Below are positions 1 to 9,103 of a stretch of 64,000 nt of DNA, one piece after another. How positions within the stretch are numbered: the stretch's first letter is position 1; each line of letters starts with the position of its first letter. This DNA is from Flavobacterium sp. (GTDB lineage Bacteria > Bacteroidota > Bacteroidia > Flavobacteriales > Flavobacteriaceae), in contig NZ_JANXTI010000026.1 of NCBI RefSeq assembly GCF_025352425.1, positions 1 through 64,000 on the forward strand. Reading direction: 5' to 3'. Made by a program: the position numbers and the translations under genes. The notes beneath the pieces are model-generated. The model made no database searches. It was given only the letters and a program-made list of their open reading frames with translations, and had not been told where the DNA came from.

Positions 1-200
1 GGCACAATCCAGACTTCTACATCTGAGGCTTTTTGTTTGCCTTTAACAAACTCAGCTACCATGCGTAAATCTTCAATTCGGCTGTTGGTGCAACTGCCTA
101 TAAATACATAATCAACTTTATGACCTTTCATATTGCTGCCATCCTGCAAACCCATGTACTGTAAGGCTTTCAGGTAAGATAACTTTGGTTCAATATATCA
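1..200 (-). pseudogene. leuC: leuC fragment (3-isopropylmalate dehydratase large subunit), 5'-truncated
   Basis: Read on the minus strand this stretch encodes an aconitase-family segment with the signature [12 protein letters not shown]. That motif holds one of the cysteines that bind the 4Fe-4S cluster of LeuC, which isomerises isopropylmalate in leucine synthesis. Homology starts near [15 protein letters not shown] few codons further upstream the frame meets TGA (198-200), followed by AT-rich non-coding DNA. In full LeuC proteins the motif lies about 340 residues in, so the first two thirds of the gene is missing here. The rest runs off the left edge. It looks like a remnant left by a rearrangement that brought in the ferritin-like cluster. 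Whether a full copy exists elsewhere cannot be seen. Confidence 0.8.
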
Positions 201-274
201 ATAAATTCATATTTGATAGACCAATAAACAATATTAAAAATCAAATTATTTAATTACACCCAACGGGTTATATC

Positions 275-1084
275 ATGAATATTTCAAAAATATTAGAATG
301 CTTTAGTGACGATAAACTAATGAAATCACCAAGCAACAGAAGAGAAAGTTTTAGCAATTTTGGACAAATTGGAAAAACAGTAGCTTTAGCATCAATTCCG
401 TTTGGGCTTTCTGCTTTTTCAAATAAAGCATTTGCTGCAGACATTACTCCAACTCCAAGTACCCCAATAGGTGCACTGCAATTAGCATTGACGTTAGAAT
501 ATCTTGAAAATGAATTCTATCAAATGGGATTAGCTTCCAATGTTATTCCACCCGGAGAAAACGGAGGAAGAGACTTAAAAGTTTTTCAGCAAATTGCCGA
601 CCATGAGGCAGATCACGTTGCTTTTCTGATTGCAGGATTAGGAGGAACAGCAAGCGCAAACTTTGTGGCAAAACCTACTTTTGATTTTACAGTTGGAGGA
701 TTGTTTGACCCATTTAATGATTATCCAACATTCCTGGCATTAGCACAGGCATTTGAAGATACCGGAGTAAGAGCTTACAAAGGACAGGCAGCCAATTTAA
801 TATCGACACCCGATTTACTTACCGCAGCATTGCGAATTCACTCTGTTGAAGCACGACATGCATCAGAAGTTCGAAGATTAAGAGGACAAAAAGGCTGGAT
901 TGTACGTAATGACAGAGGAGGGCTTCCCGCTCAAGCACAAGGATCTTATAATGGAGAAGAGAATGTGATACAAGCTGGTTACAACACTGCCGCTCTTTTT
1001 GGCGTAGATGCCGGAACCGAATCGTTTGATGAGCCATTAACTACACAAGAAACGGTTAACATAGCTAATTTATTTATTGTATAA
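275..1084 (+). CDS. Ferritin-like domain protein, Tat-type signal (copy 1)
   Basis: A 269-residue protein of the ferritin-like (Ferritin_2, desiccation-related) type. The N terminus carries a twin-arginine-like segment SNRRESF, then a hydrophobic stretch ending at NKAFA, so export of a folded protein through Tat is likely. Helical-bundle motifs follow: LEYLENEFY near 75, DHEADH near 112, AFEDTG near 160 and HSVEARH near 190. These give the spaced Glu and ExxH residues expected of a di-iron site. Peroxide or iron handling, or stress protection, is a family-based guess. The product differs from the gene at 2086 at 11 of 269 positions, so the two are recent duplicates. A hairpin terminator follows. 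Confidence 0.85.
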   Translation: MNISKILECFSDDKLMKSPSNRRESFSNFGQIGKTVALASIPFGLSAFSNKAFAADITPTPSTPIGALQLALTLEYLENEFYQMGLASNVIPPGENGGRDLKVFQQIADHEADHVAFLIAGLGGTASANFVAKPTFDFTVGGLFDPFNDYPTFLALAQAFEDTGVRAYKGQAANLISTPDLLTAALRIHSVEARHASEVRRLRGQKGWIVRNDRGGLPAQAQGSYNGEENVIQAGYNTAALFGVDAGTESFDEPLTTQETVNIANLFIV

Positions 1085-1104
1085 TTTATATTTAAGCTTA
1101 ATCA

Positions 1105-1139
1105 AAGCCAACTTGCTCTTAAGCAAGTTGGCTTTTTTT
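1105..1139 (+). terminator. Rho-independent terminator after ferritin-like gene 1
   Basis: AAGCCAACTTGCT and its complement AGCAAGTTGGCTT form a long stem around a short loop, followed by a run of seven T. Confidence 0.9.
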
Positions 1140-1319
1140 GTTATCAAAGATTTCATTTTCGAAGCTAAAATTTCAATAGATACGCTACCATAGTCTTGCG
1201 TGGTAATTATACAAAAATACTAAATAGTTGTGTAAGCAAAGCATTTCGTTTAATCAGAACTTTACAAACATTCCTCAAAAATTAAAACTTAATATTATTT
1301 ACAATCAAAAATTTAAATT

Positions 1320-2060
1320 ATGGAAAACAAAGTAAAAATTTGCAAAGTGAGACCTTCTTTTACCAGTAGAAGAAGTTTTCTAAAACTCAGTGGACTCACA
1401 GTAGTTGGCGCAGGTGTATTAATGGCAACCGGATGCAGTAGTAATAGTGATGACAATAACCCGCATTATCCGGGACTCAGAAATGGGGTTTTTGATTTAG
1501 GAGAGGGCGATTTCGGGGTTTTGACCTATGCATATGCATTGGAACAATTGGAGGCAGATTTTTACACTAAAGTCGTAAATGCAACGGGATTCAATTCAAA
1601 CTTTTCGCTTGAAGAAAGGACTGTCCTAACAGACTTGTATAATCATGAAGTGATTCACAGAGAATTTTTTAAAGCAGCTTTGACTGGTGCTTTACCAAAT
1701 CCAACAAGCCAATTATTACCAACACTTGCATTTGATTATGGAACTTTAAACTTCAGCAATCGTACTCAGGTACTTGCCACCGCAAAAGCATTGGAAGACA
1801 CAGGAGTTGCAGCATATAATGGTGCTGGAAAACTTCTTACTAATCCAGATTATTTATTATTAGCAGGGAAAATTGTTTCTGTTGAAGCCAGACATGCCTC
1901 TGCTATCAGAAGTTTGATTAATCCAAATTCAAAAGATTTTGCAGGAGATGATATTGTGAATACTGATACCGGATTGGATACTGTAAAAGATCCTTCGCAG
2001 GTTTTAGCTATTGCCGATGGATTTATCACCACTAATTTTACTGCTTTGTATTTACCTTAA
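1320..2060 (+). CDS. Ferritin-like domain lipoprotein with Tat motif
   Basis: A 246-residue protein. The N terminus has a clear twin-arginine motif, SRRSFLK, and then a lipobox-like MATGCSS, so a Tat-exported lipoprotein is predicted, anchored at Cys 39. The mature part repeats the four-helix pattern of its neighbours: YALEQLEADFY near 77, NHEVIHREFF near 113, ALEDTG near 160 and SVEARHAS near 190, which supply candidate iron ligands. It is clearly more divergent than the two flanking copies. The next gene starts 25 bases after its stop, so cotranscription with copy 2 is likely and the two may form a mixed assembly (inference). Confidence 0.85.
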   Translation: MENKVKICKVRPSFTSRRSFLKLSGLTVVGAGVLMATGCSSNSDDNNPHYPGLRNGVFDLGEGDFGVLTYAYALEQLEADFYTKVVNATGFNSNFSLEERTVLTDLYNHEVIHREFFKAALTGALPNPTSQLLPTLAFDYGTLNFSNRTQVLATAKALEDTGVAAYNGAGKLLTNPDYLLLAGKIVSVEARHASAIRSLINPNSKDFAGDDIVNTDTGLDTVKDPSQVLAIADGFITTNFTALYLP

Positions 2061-2085
2061 TTATTAAAAACTAAAAATATATATT

Positions 2086-2895
2086 ATGAATATTTCAAAA
2101 ATACTAGAATGCTTTAGTGACGATAAATTAATGAAGTCACCGAGCAACAGAAGAGAAAGTTTTAACAGTTTCGGACAGATTGGAAAAACGGTTGCTTTGG
2201 CCTCAATTCCATTCGGACTTTCTGCATTTTCAAATAAAGCATTTGCTTCAGATATTACTCCAACTCCAAATACGCCAATAGGTGCACTGCAATTAGCATT
2301 GACGTTAGAATATCTTGAAAACGAATTCTATCAAATGGGATTAGCTTCAAATGTTATTCCACCCGGAGAAAACGGAGGAAGAGACTTAAAAGTTTTTCAG
2401 CAAATTGCCGACCATGAGGCAGATCATGTTGCTTTTCTGATTGCAGGGTTAGGCGGAACCGCTAGCGCTAACTTTGTGGCAAAACCTACTTTTGATTTTA
2501 CTGTCGGAGGATTATTCGATCCATTTAATGATTATCCAACATTCCTGGCATTAGCACAGGCCTTTGAAGATACCGGAGTGAGAGCTTACAAAGGGCAGGC
2601 GGGCAATTTAATATCCACGCCTGATTTATTAACAGCTGCTTTACGAATTCATTCTGTTGAAGCACGACATGCGTCGGAGGTTCGAAGATTAAGAGGTCAA
2701 AAAGGCTGGATTGTTGGAAATGACCGTGGAGGACTACCTGCTCAGGCACAGCCAGTTTATAACGGAGAAGAAAATGTCCTACAAGCTGGTTATAACACCT
2801 CCGCTCTTTTTGGTGTAAATGCCGGAACCGAATCGTTTGATGAACCATTAACTACACAAGAAACAGTTAACATCGCAAACTTGTTTATAGTATAA
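2086..2895 (+). CDS. Ferritin-like domain protein, Tat-type signal (copy 2)
   Basis: A 269-residue near-twin of the protein at 275, with 11 substitutions spread along the chain and no indel. It shares the SNRRESF export signal and all candidate di-iron residues (LENEFY, DHEADH, VEARH). DNA identity is high but many silent changes exist, so the duplication is not brand new unless gene conversion has acted. It sits 25 bases downstream of the lipoprotein paralogue and ends in its own hairpin terminator, whose stem again contains AAGCCAACTT. The terminator was therefore probably duplicated with the gene. Confidence 0.85.
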   Translation: MNISKILECFSDDKLMKSPSNRRESFNSFGQIGKTVALASIPFGLSAFSNKAFASDITPTPNTPIGALQLALTLEYLENEFYQMGLASNVIPPGENGGRDLKVFQQIADHEADHVAFLIAGLGGTASANFVAKPTFDFTVGGLFDPFNDYPTFLALAQAFEDTGVRAYKGQAGNLISTPDLLTAALRIHSVEARHASEVRRLRGQKGWIVGNDRGGLPAQAQPVYNGEENVLQAGYNTSALFGVNAGTESFDEPLTTQETVNIANLFIV

Positions 2896-2910
2896 AACTA
2901 TCATCTTCAA

Positions 2911-2948
2911 AAAGCCAACTTAGTTCCTTATTAAGTTGGCTTTTTTTG
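2911..2948 (+). terminator. Terminator of ferritin-like cluster
   Basis: AAAGCCAACTTA pairs with TAAGTTGGCTTT and is followed by a T run. The stem resembles the terminator at 1105, as expected for a duplicated unit. Confidence 0.9.
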
Positions 2949-2995
2949 TTTTATATGGCATTGATTTTCAATTAGAAATAAAAATTAAAATCAAG

Positions 2996-3026
2996 TTTGC
3001 ATATATGATAAATAATTGTACTTTTG
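2996..3026 (+). promoter_or_regulatory. Bacteroidetes-type promoter of rplM-rpsI
   Basis: TTTG at 2996-2999 and TACTTTTG at 3019-3026 are 19 bases apart, matching the -33/-7 consensus of the Bacteroidetes housekeeping sigma factor. The short leader downstream contains a small CCC/GGG hairpin (about 3031-3043) that could be a ribosomal-protein binding site, which is only a possibility. Confidence 0.8.
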
Positions 3027-3069
3027 CACTCCCTTTATTGGGAATGGAATGTTTAATTAAAAAAATATT

Positions 3070-3525
3070 ATGGACGCATTAAGCTACAAGACACAATCTG
3101 CAAGCAAGGCCACTGTTACAAAAGAGTGGATCATTGTAGATGCTGATGGTCATAACTTAGGTCGTTTTGCTTCAAAGGTCGCTATGATTCTTAGAGGTAA
3201 ATACAAGCCAAGTTATACACCTCACGTCGACTGTGGAGATAACGTAATTGTTATCAACGCAGAGAAAATCAACCTTACAGGTAACAAGTTGGATGACAAA
3301 ACGTACATCAGACACACAGGTTATCCGGGAGGACAAAGAACTTTGACTGCAAAGGTTTTGCAATCAAAAAACCCTGCTTTGCTAATTGAAAAAGCAGTGA
3401 AAGGGATGTTGCCAAAAAATAAATTGGGAGCCGAGCTTTTCAGAAATTTAAATGTTGTTGTAGGAACTGAGCACAAACAAGGTGCGCAAAAACCTAAAAC
3501 AGTTAACCTAAACGATCTTAAGTAA
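3070..3525 (+). CDS. rplM: 50S ribosomal protein L13
   Basis: 151 residues, the usual L13 length. Family signatures are visible: [16 protein letters not shown] at the N-terminal third, [16 protein letters not shown], and the RHTGYPGG loop. L13 is an early-assembly protein of the large subunit. The stop codon shares one base with the start codon of rpsI (TAATG), which indicates coupled translation. The gene has a clear upstream promoter. Confidence 0.98.
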   Translation: MDALSYKTQSASKATVTKEWIIVDADGHNLGRFASKVAMILRGKYKPSYTPHVDCGDNVIVINAEKINLTGNKLDDKTYIRHTGYPGGQRTLTAKVLQSKNPALLIEKAVKGMLPKNKLGAELFRNLNVVVGTEHKQGAQKPKTVNLNDLK

Positions 3526-3911
3526 TGGGAGTTATTCACAAAATCGGTAGAAGAAAATGTGCTGTGGCACGTGTTTACGTTTCAGAAGGAACTGGAAAGA
3601 TTACTGTAAACAAAAGAGAATTTGAAAACTATTTCCCAACAGCTACTTTACAGTACAAAGTGATGCAGCCAATGTCTATGACAGAAAACGCAACTAACTT
3701 TGACGTAAAAGTAAATGTATTTGGTGGTGGGTCAACAGGGCAAGCAGAAGCTGTGAGAATGGCAATTGCAAGAGCAATGTGTGAAGTGGAAGCTGATAAC
3801 AGAGCTATCCTAAAACCAGAAGGATTACTAACAAGAGATCCAAGAATGGTAGAACGTAAAAAATTCGGTCAGAAAAAAGCACGTAAGAGATTCCAATTCT
3901 CTAAACGTTAA
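3525..3911 (+). CDS. rpsI: 30S ribosomal protein S9
   Basis: 128 residues with the S9 hallmarks: the start [17 protein letters not shown], the central [17 protein letters not shown], and the C-terminal basic tail [12 protein letters not shown]. The terminal KR contacts P-site tRNA in known ribosomes. It overlaps rplM by one base in the usual rplM-rpsI operon. Confidence 0.98.
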   Translation: MGVIHKIGRRKCAVARVYVSEGTGKITVNKREFENYFPTATLQYKVMQPMSMTENATNFDVKVNVFGGGSTGQAEAVRMAIARAMCEVEADNRAILKPEGLLTRDPRMVERKKFGQKKARKRFQFSKR

Positions 3912-4075
3912 TATTTTCAGATTATTATTTTACAAATTAAAATTGAATTTAAACAAAGTTGTCGATATTCCTTAAGGGGAATTAGTTTAGCATCGAAATG
4001 CAGTCCAAAGTCTTAATATAATTAAGCGAAAAAGGTGACGCATTGCTAATCAAACGGAACGTAAACTATTACACA

Positions 4076-5005
4076 ATGGCAAACAAAATTGAAGTTAAAG
4101 ATTTATTAGAAGCAGGTGTTCATTTTGGACACATGACTCGTAAGTGGGATCCAAACATGGCCCCTTACATCTATATGGAACGTAATGGAATTCACATTAT
4201 CAACCTATACAAAACAGCAGCAAAAATTGAAGAGGCTAATGAAGCCATGAAAAAAATTGCCGCATCAGGTAGAAAAATACTTTTCGTAGCTACCAAAAAA
4301 CAAGCAAAAGACATCGTTGCTGAAAAAGCACTAGCCTGTAACATGCCATACATCACTGAAAGATGGCCAGGTGGTATGTTGACAAACTTCGTTACTATCC
4401 GTAAAGCCGTTAAAAAAATGGCTACTATTGATAAAATGAAGAAAGACGGAACCTTTATGACATTGTCTAAAAAAGAACGCCTTCAGGTTGATCGTCTTCG
4501 TGCAAAATTAGAGAAGAACTTAGGTTCTATCGCTGACATGTCAAGACTTCCTGCTGCATTATTTGTAGTGGATATCAAAGCTGAACACATCGCCATAAAA
4601 GAAGCACAAAAATTAAACATTCCAGTTTTTGCAATGGTTGATACTAACTCTGATCCACGTGAAGTAGATTACGTTATTCCATCCAATGATGATGCTTCAA
4701 AATCAATTGATAAAATTTTATCTCTAGTAACTGCTGCAGTTATTGACGGATTGGCTAACAAAACTTCTGATAAAGAAGGTGATGAGGCACAGGAAGTTGA
4801 CGCAGTGGCTGAAGTTACTACACAGGAAGTTGTAGCGGAAGCTGCGGCTCCAGTTGTCGAAGAAGCGGCTCCGGTTGCTGAAGAGACCGCTGCTCCTGAA
4901 GTAGAATCTGTTGTAGAAGAAACTCCAGAAGTGGAAACAGTTGTAGAAATGGAAGCTGCTCCGGAAGTAGAAGCAGAAGCTACTGAACCTAAAACTGAAG
5001 AATAA
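4076..5005 (+). CDS. rpsB: 30S ribosomal protein S2
   Basis: 309 residues. The start at ATG 4076 (MANKIEVKDLLEAGVHFGH) matches the family; an in-frame TTG 33 bases upstream would add residues no S2 has. Core motifs include HMTRKWDPNMAPYIY, ERWPGGMLTNF and the LPAALFVVD strand. After residue 225 there is a long acidic Ala/Glu/Val tail built from EEAAPVAEE-like repeats, an extension common in Bacteroidetes S2. The 160-base leader between rpsI and this start could hold an S2 or operon leader structure, but I could not define one. Confidence 0.97.
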   Translation: MANKIEVKDLLEAGVHFGHMTRKWDPNMAPYIYMERNGIHIINLYKTAAKIEEANEAMKKIAASGRKILFVATKKQAKDIVAEKALACNMPYITERWPGGMLTNFVTIRKAVKKMATIDKMKKDGTFMTLSKKERLQVDRLRAKLEKNLGSIADMSRLPAALFVVDIKAEHIAIKEAQKLNIPVFAMVDTNSDPREVDYVIPSNDDASKSIDKILSLVTAAVIDGLANKTSDKEGDEAQEVDAVAEVTTQEVVAEAAAPVVEEAAPVAEETAAPEVESVVEETPEVETVVEMEAAPEVEAEATEPKTEE

Positions 5006-5013
5006 AATAAAAT

Positions 5014-5085
5014 AATTACGAATTATGAATTACGGATTACGAATTATTTCACTCGTAATTGACAATTTGTAATTCGTAATTTCAT
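5014..5085. repeat. Intergenic AT-rich inverted repeat (ATTACGAATTA type)
   Basis: The rpsB-tsf gap holds several copies of ATTACGAATTA/ATTATGAATTACGG and then the reverse arm CGTAATT...GTAATTCGTAAT, forming an imperfect large hairpin. A related run occurs at 50345-50377. The two flanking genes are normally cotranscribed, so the hairpin would be in the operon mRNA. Confidence 0.7.
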
Positions 5086-5122
5086 TTTAAAAGAATTTTA
5101 AAAACTTAAAATAAAAAATATT

Positions 5123-5953
5123 ATGTCAACAATCACAATTACTGCTGCAGACGTAAATAAATTAAGAACAATTACCGGTGCAGGAATGATGGACTGTAAA
5201 AAAGCTTTGGTAGAAGCTGAAGGAGATTTTGATTTAGCAATTGAAAACCTTAGAAAAAAAGGTCAAAAAGTTGCTGCAAACCGTTCAGACAGAGAATCTA
5301 CAGAAGGTGCAGCTATTGCAGTTGTTAATGCAGATAAAACTTCTGGTGTTGTTATCACATTAAACTGTGAAACTGACTTCGTTGGAAAAAATGAAGGTTT
5401 TGTAAAATTGGCTACTGATTTAGCTAATTTGGCTATTAACTTCGATACAAAAGAAGCTTTCTTAGCTGCAGATTACAACGGACTTACTGTTGCTGAAAAA
5501 TTAATCGAGCAAACTGGTGTTATTGGAGAAAAAATTGAAATCGCCTCTTTCGAAAGATTGTCTGGTGCTTTTGTTGGTTCTTACATCCACGCCGGAAATA
5601 AGATTGCTACCTTAGTTTCATTGTCTACAAACGTTGCCGGTGCAGAAGAAGCTTCAAGAAACGTTGCGATGCAGGCTGCTGCTATGTCGCCAATCGCTTT
5701 AAATGAAGCTGGAGTTGATGCAGATATCATCGCTAAAGAAATTGAAATCGCTAAAGATTTACTTCGCCAAGAAGGAAAACCGGAAGCAATGATTGAAAAT
5801 ATCGCTAAAGGTAAATTAGGTCGTTTCTTTAAAGATAATACTTTGGTAAACCAAGACTATATTAAAGATAGCTCAATGAGCGTTGCCAACTATATTAAAT
5901 CTGTTGATGCAGGTTTGACTGTAACTGGTTTCAAAAGAGTTGCTTTAGGATAA
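5123..5953 (+). CDS. tsf: Elongation factor Ts
   Basis: 276 residues. EF-Ts is the nucleotide exchange factor that reloads EF-Tu with GTP. The N-terminal UBA-like domain carries VNKLRTITGAGMMDCKKAL, and the core contains the TDFV motif (NCETDFVGKNEGF) that inserts next to the EF-Tu nucleotide site. It follows rpsB, the standard arrangement, and a strong terminator comes after it. Confidence 0.98.
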   Translation: MSTITITAADVNKLRTITGAGMMDCKKALVEAEGDFDLAIENLRKKGQKVAANRSDRESTEGAAIAVVNADKTSGVVITLNCETDFVGKNEGFVKLATDLANLAINFDTKEAFLAADYNGLTVAEKLIEQTGVIGEKIEIASFERLSGAFVGSYIHAGNKIATLVSLSTNVAGAEEASRNVAMQAAAMSPIALNEAGVDADIIAKEIEIAKDLLRQEGKPEAMIENIAKGKLGRFFKDNTLVNQDYIKDSSMSVANYIKSVDAGLTVTGFKRVALG

Positions 5954-5978
5954 TCATTATTTAATAAGGTCACAAGGA

Positions 5979-6007
5979 AACCCGAGCCATTTGGTTCGGG
6001 TTTTTTA
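5979..6007 (+). terminator. Terminator of rpsB-tsf
   Basis: AACCCGAGCC and GGTTCGGGTT form the stem, followed by TTTTT. Confidence 0.9.
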
Positions 6008-6040
6008 TTTTTTAGCAGCACACGTTTAGCCTTCTTTTCA

Positions 6041-6091
6041 CTTCTGTTCCCGCTGTCCGCGCTACACGGTAGCTTGCTCCCATCGGGGCTA
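6041..6091 (-). repeat. Dispersed TAGCCCCGAT repeat, copy A
   Basis: On the minus strand the unit starts TAGCCCCGATGGGAGCAAGC and ends near GCGGACAGCGGGAACAG. It shares its ends with copies at about 36525, 58131 and 60861. It lies between two terminators and no gene is present in it. Confidence 0.65.
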
Positions 6092-6194
6092 AAGACACGC
6101 AAGGTTTTCACAAGAAAACATCCCATTTCTAAATCCTCAAACATTAAAAAATCCCGTCAGTTATTTGACAAGTTATTTTGTACGAAGTTGAAAT

Positions 6195-6229
6195 AAAAAA
6201 ACCCGATTCAAACGAATCGGGTTTTTTAT
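6195..6229 (-). terminator. Terminator of the M3 peptidase gene
   Basis: AACCCGATTC/GAATCGGGTT stem with A/T runs on both sides. It lies just past the stop of the leftward peptidase gene and could act in both directions. Confidence 0.85.
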
Positions 6230-6235
6230 TTACTA

Positions 6236-8353
6236 TTATTTCTTAACCACCGGAAAACCTCTCGCTCGCATCAATGCGTCCGTTGTAACATTTCTGCCAC
6301 GGAATTTTCTATAAGCAATTTCAGGGTCAATTGTATTTCCAATACTGAAAACATAATCATGTAATCGTTTAGCAACTGCTTTATCATACAAACCATCTTT
6401 GGTTTCGGTAAAAGCTTCTGTAGCATCTGCACTGATTGCATCTGCCCACAAATAACCATAATAACCCGCAGCATAAGCATCGTCTGAAAAGATGTGTCCA
6501 AACTGTGGAATACGATGACGCATCACGATTTCTTTTGGCATTTTTAAGGCATCTAAAGTTTCTTTTTCGAATTGTTTTGGATTAATATTCGGGTTTTCCA
6601 ACAAGTGTAATTTCATATCTACCAAAGCACTCGCAATCGTTTCTACAGTGGAAAACGCTTCGTTAAAGGTTGCTGCTCTGTTATTTCTTTCTACCAAAGC
6701 CATCGGCATTGGCTCACCTGTTTTATAATGCAACGCAAACTGATTCAACACCTGTGGCGTGGCTAACCAACGTTCCATGACCTGTGAAGGAAATTCTACA
6801 TAATCTCTTGGGACATTGGTTCCTGATAAACTTGGATAAGTCACATCCGAATTCAAACCGTGTAAGGCATGTCCGAATTCATGGAATAACGTACTTGCAT
6901 CTTCCCATGAAATCAATATTGGTTCTCCAGCTTTTCCTTTAATGAAATTGCAGTTGTTAGAAACAATGGTAATCACATCACCATTCACCCTACTTTGTTC
7001 TCTGGTAGCATTCATCCATGCACCCGATCGTTTTCCTTTGCGCGCATACGGATCAAAATACCAAAGACCAACAATTTTTTTCGTGTCTTTATTGTAAACT
7101 TCCCAAACTCTCACATCGGGATGAAAAACCGGAACATTGCTAACTTGTTTAAACCCTAAATGAAAAATTTCTCCCGCAACCCAAAATACTCCTTCACGCA
7201 ATTTTTCCAATTGTAAATACGGCTTCAAATCATTTTGATCCAAATCATATTTTGCTTTTCTAACTTTTTCAGAATAATAGCGGTAATCCCAAGGTTCTAT
7301 TTGAAATTTTCCGCCGTCGGCGTCCACCATCTTTTGCATGTCAGCAACATCCTGATGCACTTTTTCTACTGCCGGCGTCCAAACCGACATCATTAAATCT
7401 AAAGTTTTTTGTGGATTCTGCGCCATTGTATTTGACAAACTCCAATCAGCAAAAGTTTTAAAGCCCAATAGTTTAGCTTTCTCTGCACGCAATTTTAAAA
7501 TTTGCACTAACGTAGTGTTATTATTATTGGCGTTGTCATTATCGCCTCGACTGGTAAAAATCTGAAACGCTTTTTCCCTTAAATCCCTGCGGTTCGAAAA
7601 GGTTAAAAATGGTTCGATAGAAGAACGCGTATTGGCAATGCAACCGATTACGCTAAGTTTTCTTTCTTTGGCATCAGATATCGCGGCATTTTTTAATTCA
7701 TCCGGTAAACCGTCAAAATCGGCTTCGGTTTTTAATTCCAGATAATAATTGCTTTCGTCTGCCAATTGATTTTGGCTAAATTTGGTAAATAAACCAGCCA
7801 ATTCCTGATTGATTGCGGCAATTCGTGTTTTGCTTTTCGCAGTCGCTTTGGCACCTTCACGAACAAAGTTGGAATAATACAACCAAACTAATCGTTGTTG
7901 TTCTTTGGTTAATTTTTTCTTATCCTGAGAATTGTAAACTTTTGAAATTCTGGCAAACAACTTCGAATTTTGATAAACTTTGTTCCCTAGATCATATATC
8001 TTAGGCGTCATTTCGGTTTCGATAGGCGCAAATTCCGGGCTGTTCATATTGGAACTGTAAATCCCAAAAACAGCATAAATTTGATTAAATTTCTTACCTG
8101 TTTTTTCCAACGCCACAATAGTGTTAGTAAAGGTTGCCGGTTTTGGATTATTAACGATTTTTTTGATTTCATTCAATTTCTCCTGCATGGCAAACTCCAG
8201 TGCAGGTTTCAAATCTTGCAGTTTGTAATCTGTAAATGCGGGAACGCCACCATAAGGTCCTGTCCAATCATTCAAGAAAGAATTTCGATTTGCTTGTGCA
8301 TTTACTGTAATTATCGGGGCAATCATAATCAATGTTAAAATTATTTTTTTCAT
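6236..8353 (-). CDS. dcp: M3 family metallopeptidase, peptidyl-dipeptidase Dcp type
   Basis: 705 residues, the normal length for Dcp/oligopeptidase A relatives. A Sec signal peptide (MKKIILTLIMIAPIITVNAQ) predicts a periplasmic enzyme. The zinc site is HEFGHALHG near residue 495, where the two His and the Glu are the canonical HExxH set. The family clips dipeptides from peptide C termini. The gene stands alone, with a terminator after it and a divergent transporter gene upstream. Confidence 0.92.
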   Translation of the reverse strand: MKKIILTLIMIAPIITVNAQANRNSFLNDWTGPYGGVPAFTDYKLQDLKPALEFAMQEKLNEIKKIVNNPKPATFTNTIVALEKTGKKFNQIYAVFGIYSSNMNSPEFAPIETEMTPKIYDLGNKVYQNSKLFARISKVYNSQDKKKLTKEQQRLVWLYYSNFVREGAKATAKSKTRIAAINQELAGLFTKFSQNQLADESNYYLELKTEADFDGLPDELKNAAISDAKERKLSVIGCIANTRSSIEPFLTFSNRRDLREKAFQIFTSRGDNDNANNNNTTLVQILKLRAEKAKLLGFKTFADWSLSNTMAQNPQKTLDLMMSVWTPAVEKVHQDVADMQKMVDADGGKFQIEPWDYRYYSEKVRKAKYDLDQNDLKPYLQLEKLREGVFWVAGEIFHLGFKQVSNVPVFHPDVRVWEVYNKDTKKIVGLWYFDPYARKGKRSGAWMNATREQSRVNGDVITIVSNNCNFIKGKAGEPILISWEDASTLFHEFGHALHGLNSDVTYPSLSGTNVPRDYVEFPSQVMERWLATPQVLNQFALHYKTGEPMPMALVERNNRAATFNEAFSTVETIASALVDMKLHLLENPNINPKQFEKETLDALKMPKEIVMRHRIPQFGHIFSDDAYAAGYYGYLWADAISADATEAFTETKDGLYDKAVAKRLHDYVFSIGNTIDPEIAYRKFRGRNVTTDALMRARGFPVVKK

Positions 8354-8452
8354 TATTTATTTGTTTTTATCAAAAGTATGAAAAATAAATTCATCTCACT
8401 CCTATCATAATCATAAACCAAAATTGTATAAATTTGAGAAAAATACAGCCCT

Positions 8453-9103
8453 ATGTTTCAATCCAAGAAAGACACGGTTTATGTCGTACTTGCCGGAATA
8501 TTTATAACGAATGCTGTTGTCGCGGAACTCATCGGCGGTAAGTTAATTGATGTCGGCCCGGCCGTAATGAGTATTGGCATACTGCCCTGGCCAATTGTTT
8601 TTGTCACTACAGACTTAATCAATGAATATTTCGGAGAAAGAGGCGTTCGCAAACTTACTATAATCACGGCTTGTTTGATTGCCTATACTTTTATCGTTTT
8701 GTTCTTTGCGATGAAAATTCCGTCTACCGGAATAAGTTCCGTTTCTGCCACGCAGTTTAATTCCGTTTTTGGTCAGAGCCAATTGATTATTGTTGGAAGC
8801 ATTACCGCATTTCTAATTTCACAAATAATTGACGTCAGTATTTTTCATTTCTTCAAAAGGCTAACAGGCAACAAAATGATTTGGCTTCGAAGTACCGGCT
8901 CAACGGTTATTTCACAACTCTTTGATAGCTTTATCGTTTTGGGAATTGCGTTTTGGTTGCCTGGAATTATGGACACAAAAACATTCTTGCTATCTGCAAT
9001 GACCGGCTACACGGTGAAACTTGTTATTGCGGTTTTAATGACTCCAATGATATACTTAGGCCATGGTTTAATTGAAAAATATATTGCTAAAGATGTCAAC
9101 TAA
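8453..9103 (+). CDS. Queuosine precursor transporter (YhhQ/VUT family)
   Basis: A 216-residue membrane protein with about six hydrophobic segments. The family signature is visible: VYVVLAGIFITNAVVAELIG at the N terminus and WPIVFVTTDLINEYFGERG near 45. YhhQ-family proteins import preQ0/preQ1 for queuosine tRNA modification. TAAATTTG at 8429-8436 is a plausible -7 element. I found no preQ1 riboswitch in the 100-base leader. The 3' end overlaps the next gene by 11 bases. Confidence 0.88.
   Translation: MFQSKKDTVYVVLAGIFITNAVVAELIGGKLIDVGPAVMSIGILPWPIVFVTTDLINEYFGERGVRKLTIITACLIAYTFIVLFFAMKIPSTGISSVSATQFNSVFGQSQLIIVGSITAFLISQIIDVSIFHFFKRLTGNKMIWLRSTGSTVISQLFDSFIVLGIAFWLPGIMDTKTFLLSAMTGYTVKLVIAVLMTPMIYLGHGLIEKYIAKDVN

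Noticed and set aside
5890-6144. Minus-strand 84-residue frame over the tsf terminator
   Set aside because: It runs through a terminator and a dispersed repeat, with no family resemblance.
8354-8452. preQ1 riboswitch before the queuosine-precursor transporter
   Set aside because: The short AT-rich leader lacks the aptamer words and has only a promoter box.
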